Source: Trinickia mobilis (GTDB lineage Bacteria; Pseudomonadota; Gammaproteobacteria; Burkholderiales; Burkholderiaceae). Taken from it: 58,377 nucleotides of DNA. Both the position numbers and the translations under genes were made by a program. The stretch is from contig NZ_JAFLRF010000037.1 in assembly GCF_017315705.1 (NCBI RefSeq), positions 1-58,377 of the forward strand, written 5' to 3'. Below, piece by piece: positions 15,486 through 24,637 of the stretch. The notes beneath the pieces were generated by a model. The model searched no databases. It was not told the DNA's origin and worked only from the letters and a program-made list of their open reading frames with translations. Each line of letters begins with the position of its first letter. The first letter of the stretch is position 1.

Positions 15486-15796
15486 ACAAACGGCCTTCGC
15501 CGCCGTACAATCGGCGTTGCGATTATGCCGTCACCGTGGCCCCATCCTTTCGGGCAAATCAACGTCGGCAACTAGCAGCATTTCGTCGGCGGCGAGGGCA
15601 ATTTACTAACATGTGAGAAAGGTGCCAGGACGCCTCCCCAAACCTTTTCTTGGCCCGCGGCAATTGCGCGGTGCAGCAGGATCAGTCTCCGGAGAACGAT
15701 ATGTCCAATAATCTGCTGCGGCAATGGGACTCTTCTACTCTCCGCAATGACAGCCGGGCATGGTTTGTCACCTAGTGGCCAGGCATATGTGCAGTC

Positions 15797-16186
15797 GTGC
15801 CCGAAGCAGAAATGCTGTTCGTGCTCGAGATTCCCCGATCGCGATGCCTGTGCATTCAACTGGTCGCCGATTCCACGCACGGATGGGAGCACCAGATGCT
15901 ATGCAATCTTGCAGCAGCAAACTCGTCGCCAGATGCGTTGATCACCGATAACTCGCGGTTGCAGCACGTACTGGTAACTGCGCGCGCCAATTTTCAGAAG
16001 CCGGCTACGGCGTATCTGGATAAAGCAATCACCCTCATGCCCGCAATCCATCAATGCATCCTCTCGCTGAAGGAGCTCTTCAACCAGCAGACGTTCAAGG
16101 CGCAATCAGCTATCAGCCAACTCAACGAGGCACTCGAATCGTGGCGTGTCGGGTATAACCGACGTGACGGTGCCGGCACCATCTGA
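15797..16186 (+). CDS. Hypothetical protein of unknown family
   Basis: A frame starting GTG at 15797 (or ATG at 15812) gives about 125-130 residues. It has G/C-rich third positions and a helical C-terminal half (IHQCILSLKELFNQQTFKAQ, then AISQLNEALESWRVGYNRR). No signal peptide or known motif is seen and the ribosome site is weak. It lies alone outside the IS91 element. It could be a real orphan gene or a fragment. Confidence 0.4.
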   Translation: MPEAEMLFVLEIPRSRCLCIQLVADSTHGWEHQMLCNLAAANSSPDALITDNSRLQHVLVTARANFQKPATAYLDKAITLMPAIHQCILSLKELFNQQTFKAQSAISQLNEALESWRVGYNRRDGAGTI

Positions 16187-17010
16187 AATCAACGCTCCGA
16201 GCAGTCCGCCTGTCGCGGAACACCTACAGGGATGAACCATCGAGCCAGGCTCTCCGCATGAGTCGCAACCATGTGAACGGATTGCGGTGATAAGGAGCGA
16301 ATTATCACCGCTATCGCTTCCGGTACCCAACGCTCCCCATGCGGGAACTAATTTGAACAAATCTCCGCCATGTATAGCCGCCCAACGTCTCGGGAAATGG
16401 TCAAAGCAGGTTAAGAAAACCGAGGCGGTTGCAAGTATCGAGACTGAAAGCGCGGCTTGGCGATGCACGTCTCGCCGGCGCGCCGCGCGATCCTGCCAGA
16501 AGGCCTTACGGCAATGTTCTCAACGTGCCCTGGAACCCTTAAGCCTCATCCGCCCCGCCCTCGCCTAACACGCTCGAAGAACTTCGCGGCGGTCGCCCCG
16601 GTCAGCGCCACCATCTGCTGTGCCTGCAGTAGGCACTATGCCGAATCGGCATAGTGCGAATGACCAATTCGGACTGTTCAATAACTGCATGAGTGCGCTA
16701 AGTTGGAAGGGCGTGTCTATGGTGGCTCACCGATTCAATCGGATGCGATACAACGATGCCGAAAAGTTCGTTCGTGTACGCACTGCTGCTTTGCCGCGTT
16801 GTATTTGTCGCCCATCGCATCGAGCATTTGGTGCATGAGCTCCGTCAACTCGACGTCAACCGCGCGTTGCCGATGTGCAACCCAGTGCTATCCGGGCTTG
16901 CGGAGCAGGTCGCCCTGTCCTTTCAGGATGCGGCACCGAAACGGCAAAAGGAATCGATCGGACCCGTATCGCCGTAGCACACCGTCAAATCAGAGCCCGT
17001 CCAGAGCATC
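16187..17010. other. Gene-free region with a 23-bp palindrome
   Basis: No supported gene is present here. The clearest structure is the perfect palindrome CACTATGCCGA / TCGGCATAGTG at 16634-16656, centred on one base. It may be a regulator binding site or the tip of a lost mobile element. The neighbouring minus-strand sequence has short protein-like stretches (for example QQMVALTGATAAKFFERVRR near 16567-16625) that suggest transposon debris, but no family can be named. Confidence 0.5.
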
Positions 17011-17958
17011 ATGCAAGATCGTTTCGAAGATATGCGGACCTTTGTGGCCGTGGTTGAACGCCGTAGTTTCGCAGCTGCCGCAATACGCGTTGGAGTAGTA
17101 CGGTCGGCCGTGAGTCGTCGCATCGATGAGCTTGAGTCGCGCCTGGGCATTCAGCTCCTGAACCGGTCCACGCGAACCATCGGCGTCACAAGCGTAGGAT
17201 TTGAATTCTATGAACGGGCCGTCGCCCTGCTGGCGGACCTTGATGAGGCGGAATCCGTCGCACGCAAAAAAGACAATCAGCTAGTCGGCCATCTTCGGGT
17301 CAACGCGCCCATGTCCTTCGGTACGATATGTCTCGCGCCCATCTTGGGCGAATTTTCGAAGCACTATCCGCAACTGACTATCGATCTTGTCCTGGATGAC
17401 CGCCTAGTCGATATCATCGGAGAGGGATTCGATGTGGCCATCCGCGTGGCCGCGTTAAAAGACTCCAATCTGGTTGCAAGCAAGATCGCGACGGTCAATC
17501 GCACGCTTTGCGCCAGCCCGGCGTACCTTGGCGTGTTTGGACACCCCTGCTCCATCGATGAGCTCGCTGGTCACCGGGCATTGACCTATAGCAACGTCGA
17601 GGAGCGACAATTTTGGAGGCTGCAAAACGTGACGACGGGCGAGGAATCGATAGCACCCGTCCGTACCTGCATGTGGTCCAACAGCGGGGACGCGCTTCGG
17701 GAGTTGGCAATCGCGAGCTGTGGGATAACGGTCCTTCCCGATTTCATCATACGTGGCGATCTTGACGCGAAGCGACTCGTTCCTATACTGCCGGATTGCA
17801 AGAAGTGCGGTACGTCTTTGTATGCGATCTATCCGACGCGACGCAATTTATCGTCCAAAACTCGGGCATTTATCGACTTTCTGCAGTCCAATTTCGAAGA
17901 TGCGGTGAATCTAGGAGACGTTCAAACGCCGCGCGCGCTGGAGACCGACAGAACTTGA
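17011..17958 (+). CDS. LysR-family transcriptional regulator
   Basis: The 315-residue protein has the N-terminal winged helix-turn-helix (RRSFAAAAIRVGVVRSAVSR at about 17-36, then LESRLGIQLLNRSTR). A periplasmic-binding-like effector domain follows (LRVNAPMSFGTICLAPILGE to about 300). It belongs to the subgroup related to proteins often annotated as CrgA- or DsdC-like, but no effector can be inferred. The gene points toward the convergent secreted-protein operon and ends 65 bases from it. It is not obviously in an operon. Confidence 0.9.
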   Translation: MQDRFEDMRTFVAVVERRSFAAAAIRVGVVRSAVSRRIDELESRLGIQLLNRSTRTIGVTSVGFEFYERAVALLADLDEAESVARKKDNQLVGHLRVNAPMSFGTICLAPILGEFSKHYPQLTIDLVLDDRLVDIIGEGFDVAIRVAALKDSNLVASKIATVNRTLCASPAYLGVFGHPCSIDELAGHRALTYSNVEERQFWRLQNVTTGEESIAPVRTCMWSNSGDALRELAIASCGITVLPDFIIRGDLDAKRLVPILPDCKKCGTSLYAIYPTRRNLSSKTRAFIDFLQSNFEDAVNLGDVQTPRALETDRT

Positions 17959-17965
17959 CGACTAT

Positions 17966-17987
17966 GGGGGAACCCGCCCTGTCCCCC
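17966..17987. terminator. Possible terminator between convergent genes
   Basis: GGGGGA and TCCCCC pair around a 10-base loop, followed by TTCT, between the LysR stop and the end of the convergent secreted-protein gene. The stem is short, so this is a weak call. Confidence 0.35.
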
Positions 17988-18023
17988 TTCTGTGCTCCGA
18001 CAAGCTTGAACGCCGATACTGCT

Positions 18024-18770
18024 TCACCAAATTCGAAAGGGTATCGAACTGTCACGTGGTCTCTCGCCCGTCGAAGCTTCCCCGTGTTCGAATTGTTGTC
18101 CCACGCGGTTGCCGGATGAATCTTCCAGCTCGCCATTGATCATGAGCGTATAGGCACCGTCGCGCCACGGCTTGCTGGGCACAAAAGACCAGCGCGTTTC
18201 GCCCCGCGACAGAGTTGCTGAACCGGGCACACGTTCGCCGCCCGGGTCGGCAACAGCGATGAAATCGCGGTCCATGGCATCGACGGGATTGTCAAGCTCC
18301 ACAGAAAGTGGCTTACGCGTACCCGCGTGCGGCGGCACGATTTTCCAGCGGTCGGGGTCAGGCGACTCTGTGTTGCCATTTGTCACTCTCCACGACGCGA
18401 TCTCCCGCTCATTCAACATAAGCCGGACATGCTCGCCGGCAACCAGTGCCCGTCCCAACGTGTCGTGAGCGACAAGTCCCGTCTTCACCCGGCCCGGTTG
18501 AAAAAGTACGGTCAATACGTGTCCGTCCGGCGACCATAGTTCCTGCGTGTCAAACGGCTCGTAGACTTCAGAGCCGTCATCGCGCAGGAGCCGCAATTGC
18601 GGGATCACAGGACGCTCCGGCCGCTTCGCAAACACGATCGAAAGGCGCAGCAGGTTCTCAGGTACGGCCGCGCCGGACGGCCGTACGGCCAGGACAGCCT
18701 GCGCTGCGGCGATGCAATCTGCCGCCGCACAGGCCAATGCCAAAGCTATGACGAATTGCGCAGCTTTCAT
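18024..18770 (-). CDS. Secreted protein of unknown function, second gene of the operon
   Basis: The 248-residue protein begins with a clear Sec signal peptide (MKAAQFVIALALACAAADC, cleavage near IAA-AQA). The mature part is beta-rich. It holds a LRLSIVFAKRPERPVIPQLR segment and ends in a module with FVPSKPWRDGAYTLMINGEL, which resembles an Ig-like or cadherin-type repeat domain. The ATG overlaps the stop of the upstream gene (ATGA at 18767-18770), so the two are translationally coupled. It may be an envelope or periplasmic partner of the beta-propeller-like protein. No enzymatic motif is visible. Confidence 0.75.
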   Translation of the reverse strand: MKAAQFVIALALACAAADCIAAAQAVLAVRPSGAAVPENLLRLSIVFAKRPERPVIPQLRLLRDDGSEVYEPFDTQELWSPDGHVLTVLFQPGRVKTGLVAHDTLGRALVAGEHVRLMLNEREIASWRVTNGNTESPDPDRWKIVPPHAGTRKPLSVELDNPVDAMDRDFIAVADPGGERVPGSATLSRGETRWSFVPSKPWRDGAYTLMINGELEDSSGNRVGQQFEHGEASTGERPRDSSIPFRIW

Positions 18771-19999
18771 CGCGGCACGTACGTAGTGTATGGGCTGGTA
18801 TAGCCCTCTTCCTGCCTCAGCGTTGCCTCGATCGGCGCAATCACGTTGGTCTCGAATCCAGGGGGATACGTGTAGCCCGGAAATGCATACTCTTGAACAT
18901 AATCCGACACCCGAATGAAATATGACTTGTCGTAGGTCACCAACTGGGTCTTGCCCGATTCAATATCGTTGCGCAATGCAACGATAAATTTATCGTCCAG
19001 GTTGTCGACCCGCACGACCCCCGACAGCGGCAAAGCCTCAGGCTGAATGCCTTGTATTTGCCCGAACGGAACCCACTGATTGAGTCCTGGCCCCGCCGCT
19101 GCCGAAGCGACAGCGCTCACGGGCATCAGGTCGGCGCTGCGCTCGAAATTGGTGAGCAGAATATTCGACGTTGTCGTTCCCTGCGAGGTGCTGCTGTAAC
19201 TGATCATGTCCGAAGGCGTATTGCCGTACCCGAGTTCTGCGATCGTCTGGCCGCGCAAGTGGGCGCCGTCTTTCAACGCATCCAGCGGAATCGTCACGAG
19301 CGGTGTACACAGGTAGGCGGCGACGAGGTAAGGCATGCCATTGAGTTCGGCAAACGTCATCGCCCGGATTGGCGCGCGTGTTTCAATCTGGTTATGCGTG
19401 GTATGAAAGATCTCGAGTGTCGTGAGGTTCGACGTTCCGTCGAAGGGATAGCGCACTCGCCACAACGAAGAGGCGAAGCTCAGATTCGACAGCCCGGCGA
19501 CGAACAGCTCGCTGCCATTCCATTTCATGTCCGTGACCGTGAGGCTGCGCTCGGGAAATTTTCCCCAAAAGGAGATATTCGCCGTAGTCGCGTTCTTAAG
19601 AACGATTTCCGTGGCGCTTGCCGCCTTCAGATCGACGGGTTGGACCATGCCCTGTGGCGTGACCTCGGCAAGCGCGGGCAAGGCATTGGGCCCGTATTCA
19701 TAGGCGACGTAGACCATTCCCGTTCCCGGACGCGCCTTCATGTCCTTGACGTGCACCGCCGCGCCCCCAGACACCCGGGAGAGGAGCGTCGCGAGGTCGT
19801 ATATGTTGTAGGGGCTGGCTGCTGAAGCGGGGGCGGCAGGCAACCGAATGGCATCGATCGTGGACGCCTTCCAGTCGGCCACGAACAACACGTCGCTCGG
19901 TCCAAATGCAATTCGGGAAATGGACTGAATGTCGGCGGAATAGGCCTGGGTCACGATCGCCGCGCTCGCGAGCGCGGCACACAAATTAACGATACGCAT
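18767..19999 (-). CDS. Secreted beta-propeller-like protein of unknown function
   Basis: The preferred start at 19999 gives MRIVNLCAALASAAIVTQA followed by a signal-peptidase site near AYS-ADI, for 410 residues in all. The mature protein has repeated segments of the kind seen in beta-propellers (ISRIAFGPSDVLFVADWKAS, LTVTDMKWNGSELFVAGLSN, LSGVVRVDNLDDKFIVAL). It probably acts in the periplasm or outside the cell with the coupled downstream protein. It is divergent from the LysR gene at 20300, which suggests LysR control. No ligand can be named. Confidence 0.75.
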   Translation of the reverse strand: MRIVNLCAALASAAIVTQAYSADIQSISRIAFGPSDVLFVADWKASTIDAIRLPAAPASAASPYNIYDLATLLSRVSGGAAVHVKDMKARPGTGMVYVAYEYGPNALPALAEVTPQGMVQPVDLKAASATEIVLKNATTANISFWGKFPERSLTVTDMKWNGSELFVAGLSNLSFASSLWRVRYPFDGTSNLTTLEIFHTTHNQIETRAPIRAMTFAELNGMPYLVAAYLCTPLVTIPLDALKDGAHLRGQTIAELGYGNTPSDMISYSSTSQGTTTSNILLTNFERSADLMPVSAVASAAAGPGLNQWVPFGQIQGIQPEALPLSGVVRVDNLDDKFIVALRNDIESGKTQLVTYDKSYFIRVSDYVQEYAFPGYTYPPGFETNVIAPIEATLRQEEGYTSPYTTYVPR

Positions 20000-20207
20000 C
20001 TTCTGTCTCTCTCCACAACGCTGGTATATGGGGTTCCTTGCGCGCATGAAGAGGCTACCGCAACCGAGGACAAGTCGACGATCTCATTCCAAGACTTCTG
20101 TGTTGTGCCAAGGAGATCACACACTGCGGCGTCATCGTCGCTAGTCTGATCCGCAGCTCCTCTTTTTCGTAATCAAGCGAGCAATATTATCGAACCGCCT
20201 GATTGCC

Positions 20208-20242
20208 CGAACACTCGGTGCGGTTAATCCCAATGGTGTTCG
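20208..20242. promoter_or_regulatory. Putative LysR operator in the divergent spacer
   Basis: CGAACAC (20208-20214) and GTGTTCG (20236-20242) form an inverted repeat. A second pair, GGTGCG/CGCACC, is staggered within it. The site lies between the secreted-protein operon and the LysR gene, 58 bases before that gene's start. Nothing else is seen in 20000-20299. Confidence 0.4.
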
Positions 20243-20299
20243 CACCTTCAACCTGTTTTACTTTGATGTGTACGGCGCAACCCAAAATGTGATGCTCCG

Positions 20300-21226
20300 A
20301 TGGATTTTCATAAACTACCGAACCTCGACCTGCGGCTCCTTGCCATATTCGACGAGATAGTCAAGCATCGTAATCTGACGCTCGCAGCGGACAGCCTCGG
20401 CATTACCCAGTCCGCCATCAGCAAATCGTTGCAGCGCTTGCGTCACGAATTGGGCGACGCACTGTTCGTGCGTACCCAGAACGGCATGGAGCCGACGCCG
20501 CGCGCCATCGAGTTGGTAGCGCCGATCGCCGAGATGCTGCGCACGTATCGCGATCGGATCGCAATCGCCCCTCACTTCGACCCTGCCAACTCGGATCGCA
20601 TGTTTACGATCCACGCCTCGGATCTTGGCATTTCCGCCTTGGTTCCGGTGCTTGCACGTCATCTGAAGACCACGGCGCCGCATGCGCGTATGAACGTGGT
20701 TTTGGGAGGCCAGAGGGAAGTTGTCGATGGGCTTGCAAATGGAGAGATCGATCTCTCGATCGGCGCTTTCCCGAACCTCCATGAGAGCGGCATCTACCAG
20801 CAGCGACTGTTCACCGAAAAATACATCTGCCTCGTGCGCTCGGATCACCCACTTTGCGGAGTCGGTACCATCGACATCGAACGCTTCCTTCAACAAACGC
20901 ATATCGTCATTTCCGCCGGGAAATCAGGGCATGCTCACGCACGCGCGGAGGCCATGCTGCTCCACGAGATTCCTCCACTCAAGGTCGCGATAAAGGTTCC
21001 TAGTTTCGTGCTCGGCGCGATGCTTCTGCGCAATACCGATCACGTTCTCACCATCCCTTCGATAGCGGCCAATACACTCGCCACCGAATTTGATCTCGTC
21101 AGCCTGCCCTTCGCGCTGGATCTCCCAGGATTTGTCGTCGCGCAATACTGGCACGAACGCTTTCGCCATGACCCGGCGTCCCAATGGCTGCGTGCGCAAG
21201 TTCATCTTCTCTTTGGGCAGAGCTGA
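20300..21226 (+). CDS. LysR-family transcriptional regulator (NodD/NahR-like subgroup)
   Basis: The 308-residue protein opens with LPNLDLRLLAIFDEIVKHRN and a helix-turn-helix (SLGITQSAISKSLQRLRHEL), then RTQNGMEPTPRAIELVAPI. This opening is typical of the NodD/NahR/LinR branch of LysR proteins, which often sense aromatic compounds. The effector domain is complete and ends LRAQVHLLFGQS. It is divergent from the two-gene secreted-protein operon and is its likely regulator. A hairpin follows its stop. Confidence 0.9.
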   Translation: MDFHKLPNLDLRLLAIFDEIVKHRNLTLAADSLGITQSAISKSLQRLRHELGDALFVRTQNGMEPTPRAIELVAPIAEMLRTYRDRIAIAPHFDPANSDRMFTIHASDLGISALVPVLARHLKTTAPHARMNVVLGGQREVVDGLANGEIDLSIGAFPNLHESGIYQQRLFTEKYICLVRSDHPLCGVGTIDIERFLQQTHIVISAGKSGHAHARAEAMLLHEIPPLKVAIKVPSFVLGAMLLRNTDHVLTIPSIAANTLATEFDLVSLPFALDLPGFVVAQYWHERFRHDPASQWLRAQVHLLFGQS

Positions 21227-21238
21227 GCGATGAAAGGG

Positions 21239-21258
21239 CGATTGCCGCGAGGCAATCG
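21239..21258. terminator. Hairpin between convergent genes
   Basis: CGATTGCC and GGCAATCG pair perfectly around GCGA in the 63-base gap between the LysR stop and the convergent SnoaL-like gene. No T-run follows, so it is a candidate bidirectional terminator only. Confidence 0.4.
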
Positions 21259-21289
21259 AATCCCGACATCGTGCGGATGGCGCGTCGGC

Positions 21290-22236
21290 TTAGGGATCGA
21301 CGCTCATGGCCGCGAGGGTGCCGATACCGCTCCCGATCAGCGCGCCGTCGTACACATTCGTCATGCGCGTGATGAGGCCTGAACTATCCAGAACGATGGC
21401 CGACACGCCCAACTTTACCGCGGTCGCAATCCCGCCAGCCCATTCAATCCCACCACCCAAGTCGCTCCCGACCACATGTTGCAATAACACACCGGAACCG
21501 AGCGGGAGAGCGGATAGTGATCTTGCGAAGTACCTCTGAATCGCTGCACGACCACTGACTTGAGTCCGTAGCGTCAAATCTTCGTAGACACCGTCGTATG
21601 AAAACATTGCGGCGGCGGACGTTGCATCCTGATTTCCGAGGGTCTTCATCAACGCGCCAGCGACGGACCGCAAGGTAGTTGAGGCGTGCTCACCGACGAC
21701 AGTTGCGTGAGTCGCCGTGTCGCCACTCTTAGCCAGACCGAAAAGATTCGGCCAGCTCCGCGAATCCCAATGATCGACCCAGCGGACAATCAGGTCATTT
21801 TCGATATCGATCGACGCGAGACTGCGGATCTCCCCCCAAACAACTCCGGCGTGTCAGTGAACGCGACAAGCGCCCCACTCATGTTGCCGATGATGCGCGT
21901 GGGGTACGACGCGGATCCAGGTGGCCATTTGGGCATGAATTGACTAAACGTGCTCTTCAGAACGTCAAAGTTCATGTCGAGCCCCAGAGTGGCATCGAAG
22001 TAGGTCACCAACTGCTGTGAAAAGAACGACATCGTCCCATTCAAATCCCGGTTCGTCTTGGCCGTGAAGAACGCTGTGAGGAACTTCACCAACTCCGGCG
22101 TCGCCGTGTGGTTGTCGGAAATTGAAGGAAAAGGGGTAGGCGCGGCAGCAGCGGCAGAACTGCCGTATGCCGCAAGCACCGAACTTGCAGCGGTAGCTAC
22201 GCCGGTGAGCAGCAATTGTCGGCGCGTCAGTTCCAT
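21290..22236 (-). pseudogene. Tat-exported SnoaL-like protein, frameshifted
   Basis: The start at 22236 has AGGGAGACG upstream and a twin-arginine signal (LTRRQLLLTGVATAASS). The first half is a SnoaL/NTF2-like domain (ELVKFLTAFFTAKTNRDLN, then MSFFSQQLVTYFDA) reading to TPELFGGR. The proper continuation, EIRSLASIDIENDLIVRWVD, lies in the next frame. It goes on through a second SnoaL-like unit (GVYEDLTLRTQVSGRAAIQR) to the stop at 21290. A run of six G on the coding strand (six C at 21832-21837) marks the break; one missing base explains it. If the base is a sequencing error, the gene encodes an intact 315-residue periplasmic protein with two such domains. No partner or substrate is evident. 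Confidence 0.75.
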
Positions 22237-22383
22237 GATTTCGTCTCCCTGAATATTCTGAGAATGAATCGGAGTTGGCAACGTCTGGATGCTAGACCGG
22301 TCCACACATGCCAGGAAGACACAACCTTGCGAGTCAAACTTGCAAAATTGACTACATCACCGTGATCAGCTCTGCGTCGCCTT

Positions 22384-22890
22384 TAAGCTTAGGGCCACAT
22401 GATCCATGAAGGCACGGACGCGCCCCATGTGACGCAGGGCTCGGCAGTCGGTCGCAGGGTGACGTCAGTCTCCCGCTTTTCCAGATCGAGGCGGACGTTC
22501 GTGACGCGCATCACGACTGCTATACCCGGATATCGCGTCCGAAAGCTCACCAGGATCTCCGGCATCAATTCATATCCAAATTGAATCGGTGGTCGTGAAC
22601 CGGATCGTGCCGGCGAGGTCGGCCGACTGCCCCTCGACCTCCCGCTGCGCTCCGGTCAATGTACGCTCGAACGCATCACCAACCTCGACGAATCGTAAGC
22701 CGGCCTCTGTCGTTACATAGCCGGTCTGCAATCGGTCGAATAGCGGTGTGCCTACCCCCTCTTCAAGCGCCTGTATTCGTCGCAGCACGGTCGCATACGA
22801 CACACCGAGCACGCGCGCGGCGCTCGCGGCGGAGCCGCCACGCGCTACGGCAAGCAGAAATCTCAAATCGTTCCAGTCGACATGATTCAT
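22384..22890 (-). pseudogene. LysR regulator with internal deletion (copy A)
   Basis: The N-terminus MNHVDWNDLRFLLAVARGGS and the winged helix are almost identical to the intact LysR gene at 32974. The frame ends in TTDSIWI. In the neighbouring frame the sequence continues (LMPEILVSFRTRYPGIAVVM, RLDLEKRETDVTLRPTA). It then jumps directly to HMGRVRAFMDHVAL, which corresponds to the far C-terminus of the intact copy. About 120 residues of the effector domain are therefore missing, and there is a frameshift near 22575. The truncated DNA-binding domain alone could still be made. Confidence 0.8.
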
Positions 22891-23038
22891 TTTTGACAAA
22901 CATGTCCGTAGTTGCGTCTATGGATAGGCAATCCCGCGTCTGAACCTGCTAAACAACTCGAAGAATTGAACGATCCGGCTTCTTTGTGTCGGAGTTTGAA
23001 TGAGTGGCTCCCAGGCCACCCGTCACGTTCGAGTCACG

Positions 23039-23953
23039 TCATTGCGTCCATTTCCGCTCAAAACCCATCGTCTCGAAATGCTCCACCAGAAAGTCGATGA
23101 AGGTTCGCACCTTTGCGGTAACGAACTTCCGATTCGCATAAGCCAGATTGATGGTCAACCGAGGCAACTCCCATGCGTCCAGCACGGGTATAAGACGACC
23201 GCTGACGATATCGTCGTAGATGATGTACTTTGGTTGAACCAGAATGCCGAGGCCTTGGAGTGCAGCCGCCCGAATCACCTGGCTTTCATTGCACTTCATC
23301 GCGCCGTTCACCGACAGCACCGTGGTCACGTCGTCACGCGTAAGATGCAGTTCGTCAGGGCGGTTCGCATAGCTGTAAAGCAAGAGCTGGTGGCGCTGCA
23401 AATCATCGGGCACTCGGGGGATGCCGTGCTGCGAAAGATAACTGGGCGCGGCAGCCAACACGCGACGCGTCGTCGCCAGACGCCTGATCGTGATGTTGGA
23501 GTCGACCTCGAATTCCTGCGTACGCACGGCGAGATCAATAGCGCTGTCGAGCAGACTGGCGTATCGGTTGCTCGCCTCGACCTCGACACGCACATCCGGA
23601 AAGCGCCGCATATATTCAGGTAACAGCGGGCCAATATGGTTCATGGCGAAGGACGCGGACGAGGTGATGCGCAAGACGCCAGTCGGGCTCGATGCACTCG
23701 CGCTCACCAACGATTCCGCCTCCTGAAGTTCGATCAGCAAATGCTTACAACGTTTGAGGTGTTCCTGCCCGACCGGTGTCAGTTGAATGCGTCGCGTGCT
23801 GCGGTCAAGCAGTCTTGCGCCGAGGCGCGTTTCGAGATCGATCAGGTAACGGCTAGCCGAGGACAAGGACAAGTCCATCTTTTCGGCGGCCTTGGTCACG
23901 CTGCCCAACTCCGCGGTGCGCACGAAAAGTTCGATTTCAGTCAGGCGGTCCAT
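23039..23953 (-). CDS. LysR-family regulator (copy B)
   Basis: The family start MDRLTEIELFVRTAELGS at 23953 gives 304 residues. The winged helix (SVTKAAEKMDLSLSSASRYL, then LETRLGARLLDRSTRR) and the effector domain are complete. It is nearly identical to the LysR protein at 30415-31329; differences are scattered single residues, so this is a relatively recent duplication. Downstream on the same strand lies the deleted LysR copy A. It points away from the MFS/glutathione operon. Homologues commonly regulate neighbouring oxidoreductase or transporter genes. Confidence 0.9.
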   Translation of the reverse strand: MDRLTEIELFVRTAELGSVTKAAEKMDLSLSSASRYLIDLETRLGARLLDRSTRRIQLTPVGQEHLKRCKHLLIELQEAESLVSASASSPTGVLRITSSASFAMNHIGPLLPEYMRRFPDVRVEVEASNRYASLLDSAIDLAVRTQEFEVDSNITIRRLATTRRVLAAAPSYLSQHGIPRVPDDLQRHQLLLYSYANRPDELHLTRDDVTTVLSVNGAMKCNESQVIRAAALQGLGILVQPKYIIYDDIVSGRLIPVLDAWELPRLTINLAYANRKFVTAKVRTFIDFLVEHFETMGFERKWTQ

Positions 23954-24151
23954 GGCCTCGGAAGCTCTAGCGCAATTCCTTCGACGAATTCTCGGCTGGA
24001 TATGCAAACGGGTGGGAATGGCGGAACACTAGGCACACGCGAGGCCGCGCACAAGCCCTGATCGGGAATAGGCGCTATTCCGGATAGGCATTCGGCGCTC
24101 GTGCCCGATTTGGCTCCTCCCCTCTAGCCCCGGCGCCCTGCGCAACGGCCG

Positions 24152-24478
24152 CTACTTCCCAGAAGCCGACGCGCCCTCCGCAGCTTTCGATTTCGCCGTC
24201 TTGCGCTCGGAATTTTGGATGTTCTGCGGGTAGTTATCCTGATCACTTGTCGGGTTGAATCCGTTCTTCTCGAGTTCTTTCAGTTCCGCGTTTCTCTTGG
24301 CGCGCGCGGCTTTGCGCTGTGCTTTGCGCTGTGCCTTGAGCGTCTCCTTTGGCGTGGAGGAAGACGCCGGGGTGGACACCATCGCGTCGGATGTCTGCGC
24401 CAATGCCGGCTGCGCGCCGATCGACGCCATCCCAATCGATACGACTACCGCGACCACACCGATACGAATTCGAAGCAT
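24152..24478 (-). CDS. Small secreted DUF4148-like protein
   Basis: From MLRIRIGVVAVVVSIGMASI at 24478 the protein has a signal peptide with cleavage near ALA-QTS. A Lys/Arg/Ala-rich helix follows (LKAQRKAQRKAARAKRNAEL), then LEKNGFNPTSDQDNYPQNIQ, which resembles the repeat of DUF4148 proteins common in Burkholderia. It is 108 residues long and probably periplasmic. It follows the MFS gene on the same strand after 159 bases and may be its own unit. Confidence 0.7.
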   Translation of the reverse strand: MLRIRIGVVAVVVSIGMASIGAQPALAQTSDAMVSTPASSSTPKETLKAQRKAQRKAARAKRNAELKELEKNGFNPTSDQDNYPQNIQNSERKTAKSKAAEGASASGK

Positions 24479-24637
24479 TGTTGGATCTCCACTTGGATTG
24501 AACATTTAACCCCGTGCAGCTACAGCGAAATCATGCGATGGATGTTTTCAGTCTATTTGCAAAGACACCGAATCACCTCTCTCATCCATGGTTCCTCGGA
24601 GATTCAGGGCGCGCTCGGTCCAGATGATCGCCGGCTG

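Noticed and set aside
18597-18803. Plus-strand frames opposite the two secreted-protein genes
   Set aside because: The minus-strand genes have signal peptides and a coupled ATGA overlap; the plus-strand frames have neither start signals nor family features.
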